Assembly (NCBI GenBank): GCA_947630215.1
Contig: CANRGX010000003.1
Span: forward strand, 62,001 to 126,000
Length of the DNA stretch: 64,000 bases
Origin: an uncultured Eisenbergiella sp.
Lineage (GTDB): Bacteria > Bacillota > Clostridia > Lachnospirales > Lachnospiraceae
Direction of reading: 5' to 3'
Position numbers and translations under genes: made by a program. The stretch's first letter is position 1. The number at the start of each line of letters is the position of its first letter. A model generated the notes under the pieces. It was not told where the DNA came from, searched no databases, and was given only the letters and a program-made list of their open reading frames with translations. Below, piece after piece: positions 7,901 through 14,583 of this stretch.

Positions 7901-9079
7901 ATGGAAGCAAAAGAGTTCCGGGAGCATCTGGTAAACGATTTGATCCCTTTCTGGAACCGGTTAAAGGACGAAAAGTACGGCGGATTTTACGGTTATGTGG
8001 ACGGTGACGGAGGGATTGACGAGAAGAAGGAGAAGGGCGTCATTTTAAACAGCCGGATCCTCTGGTTTTATTCTGCGGCCTATTCGCTGCTGGGGGAGGA
8101 GACGCTTCTTTCCATGGCGTCCCATGCCTACCGTTTTTTGAAGGATTGCTGTCTGGATACAGAGTACGGCGGGGTGTACTGGTCCGTCAGCTATGACGGA
8201 AAGCCGCTGGATACCACCAAGCACAGCTATAACCAGGCCTTTGCTATTTACGCTCTGTCCGCCTATTATATGGCGTCCGGGGAAAGGGAGGCGCTGTCGC
8301 TGGCATACGATCTGTACCGGCTGATAGAGGAAAAATGCCGGGATGAGGGAGGGTATCTGGAGGCCTTCGCCCGGGACTTTTCGCCTGCCCAGAACGATAA
8401 GCTGTCGGAAAACGGCGTCATGGCGGACCGCACCATGAACACGCTGCTGCACGTTATGGAAGCGTATACACAGCTGTGTCAGGCGGATCCTGCCGAGGAG
8501 GTCAAGACGTCCCTGCGGGAAATACTCGCTATTTTCCGGGAGAAAATATACAATCCGAAGCTGCTTCGCTGTGAGGTGTTTTTTGACGCGGACTACGGCA
8601 CGCTGATCGATCTGGATTCCTACGGGCACGACATTGAGGCTTCCTGGCTGATTGAAAGGGCCTGTAAGGTGCTGGGAGAGGCAGAGACGGCGGCGGCCAT
8701 GCGTCCGGTGACGGAGGGACTGGCGGAAGGCGTCTTTGCGCACGGGCTGGATCGGGAACTGTTCGCGCTGAACAACGAGTGCGAACGGGGCGTTTTAAAT
8801 ACCACCAAGATCTGGTGGGTGCAGGCGGAGGCGGTGATCGGGTTTTACAATGCGTATGAACTGTGCCCGGATCGGCCTGCTTACCGGGAATGTGCAGAGC
8901 GCATCTGGGCCTTTATCCGGAACTATGTTATCGATCCCAAAAGCCGGGAGTGGATCGAGGAGATCCGGGACGTGGAGCAAATCGACAGGACGCAGGCGTT
9001 GGTGCATCCGTGGAAGTGCCCGTATCACAATGGACGGATGTGTATGGAAATGATACGGCGGCTTTCAGAGTCCGTATAA
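7901..9079 (+). CDS. cellobiose/mannobiose 2-epimerase (AGE family)
   Basis: 392-residue (alpha/alpha)6-barrel protein of the N-acylglucosamine 2-epimerase superfamily. Visible family blocks: FREHLVNDLIPFWNRLKDEKYGGFYGYVD, ILNSRILWFYSAAY, TKHSYNQAFAIYALSAYY with a catalytic-type His, DADYGTLIDLDSYGHDIEASWL, and KCPYHNGRMCMEMIRR. These resemble Ruminococcus-type cellobiose 2-epimerases more than GlcNAc epimerases. It is followed after 22 bp by a GH26 mannanase, so the likely natural substrate is beta-1,4-mannobiose, converted to mannosyl-glucose for phosphorolysis. No mannosylglucose phosphorylase is in view. Cytoplasmic: no signal peptide. Confidence 0.85.
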   Translation: MEAKEFREHLVNDLIPFWNRLKDEKYGGFYGYVDGDGGIDEKKEKGVILNSRILWFYSAAYSLLGEETLLSMASHAYRFLKDCCLDTEYGGVYWSVSYDGKPLDTTKHSYNQAFAIYALSAYYMASGEREALSLAYDLYRLIEEKCRDEGGYLEAFARDFSPAQNDKLSENGVMADRTMNTLLHVMEAYTQLCQADPAEEVKTSLREILAIFREKIYNPKLLRCEVFFDADYGTLIDLDSYGHDIEASWLIERACKVLGEAETAAAMRPVTEGLAEGVFAHGLDRELFALNNECERGVLNTTKIWWVQAEAVIGFYNAYELCPDRPAYRECAERIWAFIRNYVIDPKSREWIEEIRDVEQIDRTQALVHPWKCPYHNGRMCMEMIRRLSESV

Positions 9080-9101
9080 GAAAAAGACAGGAGGGAGTAA
9101 T

Positions 9102-10040
9102 ATGCAGCTGCCGGTAAATAAAAATGCGAGTGAGGAGGTAAAAAAGCTGCTGGGTTATCTGGAAAAGACCGCGGGACAGGGGATTATCAGCGGCCAGCAT
9201 ACCCAGACCGTGCCGATGGAGGAGATTGCCTACATTAAGGAAAAAACCGGAAAGGAACCCAAGCTGAGGGGCTTTGAGCTGCTTTCGTATTCTCCGAACA
9301 TCAACTATGAGGATGCGGGAGAGGCGTGCCTGACGGAGATCTATGAAAACCGGAACACGCTGGAGGAAGCGCTGAAATGGGGAAAGGAGACGGACGGGAT
9401 CGTCACGTTCTCCTTCCACTGGTATTCGCCGCTGGGAGGCAGGGACAAGAGCTTTTACGCGGAGAATACGGATTTTGATCCGGATCGGGTGCTGGTAGAA
9501 GGAACAAAGGAACGGGAAGCGTTTTTCTCGGATATGCGCGCCATCGCAGAACTGCTTCTTCCGTTTCGTGAGGCGCATATTCCCGTGCTGTGGAGACCGT
9601 TTCACGAGTCGGACGGGACCTGGTTCTGGTGGGGCCGGAAGGGATGCGAGACCGCCCGTGAACTGTATAAGCTGATGTTCCATCTGTATGTGGAGGAATA
9701 TCATCTGGACAATCTTTTGTGGGTGTGGAACTGCCGCCTGCCGGAAGGGTATCCGGGAGACGAGTATGTCGATATCGTTTCCGTGGACGTCTATCTGCCG
9801 GAATATAAAAAGACGGATTATAAGGAGGAATACGAACAGCTGACAAAGGCCACATCGAAAAATAAGGTGGCGGCGCTGGCGGAGATCGGATATCTGCCGG
9901 ACGCGGAGATGCTCAGCCGCTCCCGTGTCCCCTTTGCCTACTTTATGACCTGGTCGAAGGAATTTTGCATCGGAGAGCAGTACAATACTGTGGAGCAGCT
10001 GCAAAAGGTGTATCAGAACCCGTATGTGATCACGCTGTAG
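9102..10040 (+). CDS. GH26 beta-mannanase, intracellular
   Basis: Endo- or exo-acting beta-1,4-mannan hydrolase. 312 residues, a single GH26 catalytic domain with no signal peptide or carbohydrate-binding module. The acid/base Glu is E169 in VLWRPFHES and the nucleophile Glu is E261 in ALAEIGYLP; GIISGQHTQ and FSFHWYSPLGG are further GH26 blocks. Being cytoplasmic it should act on imported manno-oligosaccharides, in step with the epimerase just upstream (22-bp gap, GGAGGGAG ribosome site). An intrinsic terminator follows at 10074. Confidence 0.9.
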   Translation: MQLPVNKNASEEVKKLLGYLEKTAGQGIISGQHTQTVPMEEIAYIKEKTGKEPKLRGFELLSYSPNINYEDAGEACLTEIYENRNTLEEALKWGKETDGIVTFSFHWYSPLGGRDKSFYAENTDFDPDRVLVEGTKEREAFFSDMRAIAELLLPFREAHIPVLWRPFHESDGTWFWWGRKGCETARELYKLMFHLYVEEYHLDNLLWVWNCRLPEGYPGDEYVDIVSVDVYLPEYKKTDYKEEYEQLTKATSKNKVAALAEIGYLPDAEMLSRSRVPFAYFMTWSKEFCIGEQYNTVEQLQKVYQNPYVITL

Positions 10041-10073
10041 AAGGGTTGGTAGTGAATAATATGCTTAGAAAGT

Positions 10074-10117
10074 GCCCGTTATCGGCATTGCGCTGATAGC
10101 GGGCAGTCTTTTTATTG
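10074..10117 (+). terminator. intrinsic terminator of the mannan-utilisation pair
   Basis: GCCCGTTATC and GATAGCGGGC form a 10-bp stem with one G-U pair, followed by AGTCTTTTT. It lies against the 3' end of the convergent pseudogene. Confidence 0.85.
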
Positions 10118-11487
10118 ACCCTGTTTTTTGAAAGTGTATTTCCCCTTGCCGTATCCGCTGACCGCTTCTATCAGCCCTGCTTTCTTCAGCTTAGTAATCA
10201 GATTTCCGGCGGCGGTTACGGAATCATTTGTAATCGCAGCGATGTCAGAACGACCAAATATTCCCTCGGTTCCCACTTTCGCAAAGACAGCCTGCGCTTT
10301 CCGAATTGTGTTTGGACTTGCGGTCAGTTTCTCAATCGCAACTTCAATCGCAACTTCAATCGCAACTTCAATCGCAACATGGCCGGCATCAATCGCAGCA
10401 TTTTCTGCCGTGGCCCTTCCTGAGTCTGTCTTTTCCCCATAGTTCAGATTGTACAATGTGACCTGGAATGAGGTAACGTCCGAATAGAAGGCCGGTTCCA
10501 ACTCCGCACGGAAGTTGTGGGCGGCATGATAGGCGTCCGTTATTTTCTTAAAGCCGCTGCCTTGACGCTCCATATAGCCAAACCGCCCGAAAATGTCCGC
10601 CAGAATGGGATTACGCCGAGTGGAGGAGACATTTTCTATATCCCGTTCCTGTATCCGCGTTCCGTCCGCCATGCCGCCGGGAGAATGAATCGTAAGTCGG
10701 GCATTTCGATCCGGGAGTCAGCGGTTTTCTTCCAGCGCGTTTTCATATTCCGTTTCACAAAGCCGACGCCCTCGTTCAAAAGAATAATCAGACTGCCAGA
10801 ATACTCCGCGCTGTCCAGAGCATCGACCATACCGCCACTCTTGTCCAGTCCGTTCCATCGAGTACAGAATAAGCGAGAATGGCGTATGGGAGAGTCATCT
10901 GCGACCAAAGCGCCAGCATTTGTCAGTTTGCCATATTCATTCCGAATTTCAAAAGAATCGAACAGTTTATCCTCCATGCTGTTTCCTGTCCAGACCTTGT
11001 ATCTCTCCCTCAGCTTGGAAAAAGCATAATCCTTGAAACTGTACTCGGTAGGCAACGCATCGTAAGTGCGGTTCATGCCCTTTAAAATCAACTGATTCAG
11101 AATGTAATCCGGCGCGATTACACTTTCATCGCCAATGCGGATATAGGCTTCCATCACGCCGTCAGCCTTATAATAATACGGCGTGGTTCGTCCCGCTGAT
11201 ACGGTCAGTATCAGGATGTTTTTGCCGAACTCTCTTTCGGGCGTCAAAATAAAGTTTGGAAAAGGCGTAATACGCTCTTTTATCAATCGGCTGATTGCCT
11301 CCGCATCGGCCTGTGCGTCAGACAAACCGATTATATTTCTGTCATTGTCAATGCCGAAGAACAATGTTCCCCCGCTTCCGTTGGCAAAAGCGCTGATGCT
11401 TTTGAGCCAGCTTTTGGGTTTCCTCGTTTCCAGAGCAACCTTAAAATCGCATTCTGTAGCTTCCGTTATCCATCTGTCAATCTTCAT
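10112..11487 (-). pseudogene. AlbA_2/ATP-binding transcriptional regulator, inactivated by internal deletion
   Basis: The first part (11487 down to about 10700) encodes an AlbA_2 (Schlafen-like) domain: ECDFKVALETRKPKSWLKSISAFANGSGGTLFFGIDN, then GDESVIAPDYILNQLILKG. The frame then loses continuity after SRIEMPD. The homologous protein resumes in another frame as HSPGGMADGTRIQERDIENVSSTRRNPILADIF, the helicase-associated C-terminal motif, ending in a winged-helix segment. The stretch normally found between these motifs (an FEGIVNALIHRDY-type block) is missing, so a deletion of roughly 120 bp plus frameshift is the simplest cause. The 3' half contains four 12-bp repeats coding VAIE. A start with GGGGAGA site is at 11487. 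AT-richer than neighbours; probably acquired DNA. Confidence 0.8.
10332..10379 (-). repeat. four tandem 12-bp repeats coding VAIE
   Basis: TCAATCGCAACT occurs in three perfect copies plus a fourth with one change, in register, encoding VAIE x4 inside the 3' half of the pseudogene. In-frame units allow copy-number change without frameshift. The linker between the ATP-binding and winged-helix parts is where it falls. Confidence 0.9.
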
Positions 11488-11689
11488 TCTGTGTCTCCCC
11501 GTCAGGCTTATTTTTTCCGGCTCTTGTAGACTTTGCACCTGTTTTTACATTCCGGGCTGCAAAACAGGTTGCTGGGACGGCTTGCCACGAAACATTATAC
11601 AGTACTTACACAGTCGCAAAGGTTTTGCATCGTCTGTCAGCATGAAGCTGAACATCATCTGGATGCCCGGTTTGCAAACTGCCGTCGAA

Positions 11690-11795
11690 GCCAGCCATGC
11701 TTTGAAGTTATGTTGAATGGCCGTATGAAAAACGGCATGTACCGGTGGTGTGAGAGGGCGGAGAGAATCTGCCCTGCTTGATTTGCGGTTATGCT
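11690..11795 (+). mobile_element. probable group II intron 3'-end remnant
   Basis: From about 11720 the sequence contains GCCGTATGAAAAACGGCAT, then GTACCGGTGGTGTGAGAGG, a short GGGCGGAGAGAATCTGCCC hairpin and CTTGATT. This order resembles the segment after the reverse-transcriptase gene and the last domains of bacterial group II introns (GTACGGTGGTGTGAGAGG, small hairpin, TACTCGATT). No reverse-transcriptase coding sequence remains upstream; 11539-11690 shows nothing recognisable. The match is from memory of the consensus, so it is tentative. Confidence 0.4.
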
Positions 11796-11799
11796 TTTT

Positions 11800-11909
11800 C
11801 TAGGCACTCATGCTCAAAAACTGCGCTACGGCCATACGCTTGGGCGTTCTATATCTAAACTCAAACAATCTTTATCCTCGGTGAGAATAATATCTACATC
11901 AGATAAAAA
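11800..11909 (-). pseudogene. C-terminal fragment of a PIN-domain toxin
   Basis: Directly downstream of the AbrB antitoxin, the minus strand reads SDVDIILTEDKDCLSLDIERPSV, the end of a PIN-domain ribonuclease (DADxILTxDKDFL type). It then shifts frame to MAVAQFLSMSA and a stop at 11800. The N-terminal ~100 residues of the toxin, including the first catalytic Asp residues, are absent. Only about 35 codons survive, so the toxin cannot be active. Confidence 0.65.
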
Positions 11910-11911
11910 AC

Positions 11912-12166
11912 TTACCTTCCTTTTCCGCCTACTTCCTCTACAAGAGTTTGCACATCATCTTCACTTGAAAGTCCCATCGCTTCAGCGGCATTGGCAAAAG
12001 CGGTCTGTGCTCTGCGGATTGCCTGTTCGGACGCATTACGAATCACAACTTCTCCATCCTGTTTTTGGAAGAATAGGATTTTATCACCGGATTTAAGACC
12101 AAGCAGACGGCGGATTTCTACCGGAACCGTAATCTGACCATTTGCGGAAATTTTTGCCAAATTCAT
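11912..12166 (-). CDS. AbrB/MazE-family antitoxin
   Basis: 84 residues. The N-terminal swapped-hairpin beta-barrel DNA-binding domain is clear: MNLAKISANGQITVPVEIRRLLGLKSGDKILFF. The C-terminal half (AIRRAQTAFANAAEAMGL...) is the toxin-binding helix typical of antitoxins paired with PIN toxins. The start at 12166 follows AAAGGATAA. The gene looks intact while its toxin partner immediately downstream is reduced to a tail, making this an orphan antitoxin. Likely autoregulated from the promoter at 12218. Confidence 0.85.
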   Translation of the reverse strand: MNLAKISANGQITVPVEIRRLLGLKSGDKILFFQKQDGEVVIRNASEQAIRRAQTAFANAAEAMGLSSEDDVQTLVEEVGGKGR

Positions 12167-12217
12167 AAAGTTTATCCTTTCATTCTTGAAATCTAAAGAA
12201 AACTTGAGATCGTTACC

Positions 12218-12246
12218 ATTATATCTCCAAAATAGACGAAAGTAAA
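12218..12246 (-). promoter_or_regulatory. promoter of the AbrB antitoxin gene
   Basis: Minus strand TTTACT, 17-bp spacer, TATAAT, about 50 bp before the antitoxin start. Confidence 0.65.
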
Positions 12247-12421
12247 CACACATGAAAAAGTTTCTGGTGAAATTCATAAAGTCCGTTCTATAGGACAGAG
12301 AAAGCCGGATAATGAAATCAGAAAAGCAAAAGACTTTTGAGAAGGGACGGATATGATGGAAAAATGAGCTTGATGGCCCATTTTCAATCGGTAGTCTGCG
12401 CCGTTCCGGAATGGAGGAAAC

Positions 12422-12787
12422 ATGAAGAAAAATTTGGGTTTTATACTGGCGACGGCCATGCTTTTTCTGATTGCGATCTGCAGTATGGGGAGCGTGGCCC
12501 TGGGGAGAGGAAAGGACGACCGGCGGGAAGAAAGACGGTATTATGCCGGCCTGGAAACCACCTATATGCAGCAGGTCCGGGACGTGCTGGACGATGCGGG
12601 ACTGACGAGGGCCGGTGTGATGCTGACGTATGTGAGGGAGGCGGATGGGACGCGGTATTATACCCTGTCCGTGCACCATCCCGATTATGCCAGACTGGAA
12701 GTATCCCAGCAGGAGCTTTTGGCGGACAGCCTGGCGGCATGCGCCTTTTCCCGGGAGGGCTGTTTTTTTGAACAGCGCTTTGAGTAG
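12422..12787 (+). CDS. hypothetical small membrane-anchored protein
   Basis: 121 residues, not recognised. Residues 5-27 (LGFILATAMLFLIAICSMGSVAL) form a signal peptide or N-terminal anchor, followed by a charged stretch RGKDDRREERR and a soluble domain of about 85 residues with VLDDAGLTRAGVMLTYVREADGTRYYTLSVHH, which looks like a two-strand/helix fold. GGAGGAAAC precedes the ATG. Two Cys near the end (CAFSREGC) may pair outside the cell. No neighbour gives a functional clue. Confidence 0.65.
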   Translation: MKKNLGFILATAMLFLIAICSMGSVALGRGKDDRREERRYYAGLETTYMQQVRDVLDDAGLTRAGVMLTYVREADGTRYYTLSVHHPDYARLEVSQQELLADSLAACAFSREGCFFEQRFE

Positions 12788-12835
12788 GAAAGGCATGCAG
12801 GAAAAATCTGCCGGAAGACGAAAGGAAAATAGGAC

Positions 12836-12864
12836 ATGACAGTTTGCCTGTTTAGGGGTATACT
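12836..12864 (+). promoter_or_regulatory. promoter upstream of the DUF1653 gene
   Basis: ATGACA, 17-bp spacer, TATACT; ends about 55 bp before the ATG at 12921. Confidence 0.6.
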
Positions 12865-12920
12865 GGGACATATAGAAGTTTCGCAGGACGCCGTCCGGCG
12901 TCCGGACAGGAGGCTTTCAT

Positions 12921-13514
12921 ATGGAAAGGATTCCCCGGACAGGAGATATCTGTCAACATTTTAAGGGAAATCTATATCGCGTGCTCACTTTGGCAAGGCA
13001 CACGGAGACGGACGAGGAGCTGGTGATCTACCAGGCGCTCTACGGAGACTTCGCGGTATATGCCAGACCGCTTTCTTCCTTTATGGAAAGGCTGGACGCC
13101 GGGAAATACCCGCAGGAGGCGGGCCGGGAGCGGTTTTCGCTGGTGCCGGATGGCGGGATGCCCCTGCAGCCGGTATCTGCAGTGCCATCCGCAGGGAAGG
13201 CGGAGACACCGGTGGAGACGCCTGTTGCCAGGCAGGCCCCCAGGCCGGAGCAGGCGGCCGCCGATACGCCGGAAGAAGCGCAGGCAGAGCCTTTTCTGGA
13301 TCCTGGGCTGACGGCTTTTCTGGACGCGGACAGCTATGAGAAGAAGCTGGACATCTTTTCCTCTCTGCGTGGGCGGGCGGACAAGGATATGCTGAATACC
13401 ATAGCGGTTTCGCTGGATCTGGAACTGTCTGAGGGCACCGTCGAGGAGCAGTATGAGACGCTGAAAAACTGTCTGCTTATGCTGGAACGCTACGAGTGCA
13501 GCCGGCTGCGCTGA
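12921..13514 (+). CDS. DUF1653-containing protein
   Basis: 197 residues. The first ~60 residues are a DUF1653 domain: GDICQHFKGNLYRVLTLARHTETDEELVIYQALYG followed by VYARPLSSFMERL. Residues ~75-125 are a low-complexity Pro/Ala/Glu linker. The last ~70 residues are helical (FLDADSYEKKLDIFSSLRGRADKDMLNTIAVSLDLEL). DUF1653 has no firm biochemical role. Cytoplasmic; AGGAGG ribosome site at 12909. Likely start of a run of co-directional genes reaching the glycosyltransferase at 17387. Confidence 0.85.
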   Translation: MERIPRTGDICQHFKGNLYRVLTLARHTETDEELVIYQALYGDFAVYARPLSSFMERLDAGKYPQEAGRERFSLVPDGGMPLQPVSAVPSAGKAETPVETPVARQAPRPEQAAADTPEEAQAEPFLDPGLTAFLDADSYEKKLDIFSSLRGRADKDMLNTIAVSLDLELSEGTVEEQYETLKNCLLMLERYECSRLR

Positions 13515-13622
13515 TAAAAGGCGGACAAAGGACGCGCAGGACTGTGCGGAGGATTTCCCTGACTACAGAGGACTTGAGGATTTCGAGTGCGTGACAGGGC
13601 TATCTGTCGGAGGGGAATCAGA

Positions 13623-14534
13623 ATGGCATACGATCTTGACGGGCGATTGGTGATTGGCGTTTCTACAAGGACACTGTTTGACCTTTCCTGGGAGAACGGC
13701 ATATTCGAGCGGCAGGGGCTGGAAGCCTACCGCAGATATCAAATCGAACATGAGGAGGAGATCCTGAAGCCCGGTCCCGGCTTTGCGCTGGTAAAGGCGC
13801 TGCTGGCGATCAACGATCTGCCCGGACAGGAAGATCGGGTGGAGGTGGTCATTATGTCTCACAACAATGCCGACACCTCTCTGCGTTTTTTCCGTTCTAT
13901 CGCTCATTACGGCCTGCATATCACACGGGCGGTCTTTTCCGGCGGCAGTTCTCTCGCGCCGTATCTGAGCGCTTTCCAGACGGATCTGTTCCTTTCTGCC
14001 AATGAGGAAGATGTCCAGCAGGCGGTGGACAGCGGGATCGCGGCGGGAATCATCTGCACCGGCGGAAGGCACAGCTATGACGCACAGGCCGGGATCGGCC
14101 AGATCCGGATTGCGTTCGACGGGGATGCCGTCCTGTTTTCCGACGAAGCGGAGCGGATTTTTCAGAAGGACGGACTGGCCGCCTTTGAGGAAAGTGAGAC
14201 AAAGAAAGCGCTGAATCCACTGCCGGAGGGGCCTTTTGCACGGTTTTTAAAGGCCGTTGCGTCCCTGCAGCAGGAATTTGCACCGATGGAAGCGCCCATT
14301 CGGACGGCGCTGGTCACCGCGCGCTGCGCGCCCGCCCATGAGAGAGTGGTGCGCACGCTGCGCGCCTGGAATGTGCGCATCGACGAGTCCTTTTTCCTGG
14401 GCGGCGTCTCCAAGCGGGACATTCTGGCGGCGTTCGGCGCGCATATCTTTTTTGACGATCAGGAAATACATACCAAAAAAGCGGCGGAGGTCGTGTTGTC
14501 GGCCCGCGTCCCCGGCAAACGCAAGGCCGGGTGA
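13623..14534 (+). CDS. cytosolic 5'-nucleotidase (PF06189 type)
   Basis: 303 residues. Matches the cytosolic 5'-nucleotidase I family along its length: LVIGVSTRTLFDLSWEN with the nucleophile-region motif, a QYQIEHEEEILKPG-like block (here RYQIEHEEEILKPGPGF), VEVVIMSHNNADTSLRFFRSI, ITRAVFSGGSSLAPYL, and a late FLGGVSKRDILAAFGAHIFFDD with the acidic metal-binding pair. It should dephosphorylate nucleoside monophosphates in the cytoplasm. The ATG at 13623 follows GGAGGGGAAT; upstream in-frame codons do not fit the family start. The SfsA-MutY gene begins 49 bp downstream. Confidence 0.85.
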   Translation: MAYDLDGRLVIGVSTRTLFDLSWENGIFERQGLEAYRRYQIEHEEEILKPGPGFALVKALLAINDLPGQEDRVEVVIMSHNNADTSLRFFRSIAHYGLHITRAVFSGGSSLAPYLSAFQTDLFLSANEEDVQQAVDSGIAAGIICTGGRHSYDAQAGIGQIRIAFDGDAVLFSDEAERIFQKDGLAAFEESETKKALNPLPEGPFARFLKAVASLQQEFAPMEAPIRTALVTARCAPAHERVVRTLRAWNVRIDESFFLGGVSKRDILAAFGAHIFFDDQEIHTKKAAEVVLSARVPGKRKAG

Positions 14535-14583
14535 CGGGCAGGCCGCTTGTAGAGCCTGGGACAGGCGCTTTAGGAGTTGTCCT

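Noticed and set aside
10332..10379. Short direct repeats as a CRISPR array
   Set aside because: Units are 12 bp with no spacers and lie in frame in a coding region.
14257..14583. Upstream in-frame extension of the SfsA-MutY gene
   Set aside because: It overlaps the 5'-nucleotidase gene in another frame and is Arg/Pro-rich as expected of a shadow; SfsA begins at MKYDQ.
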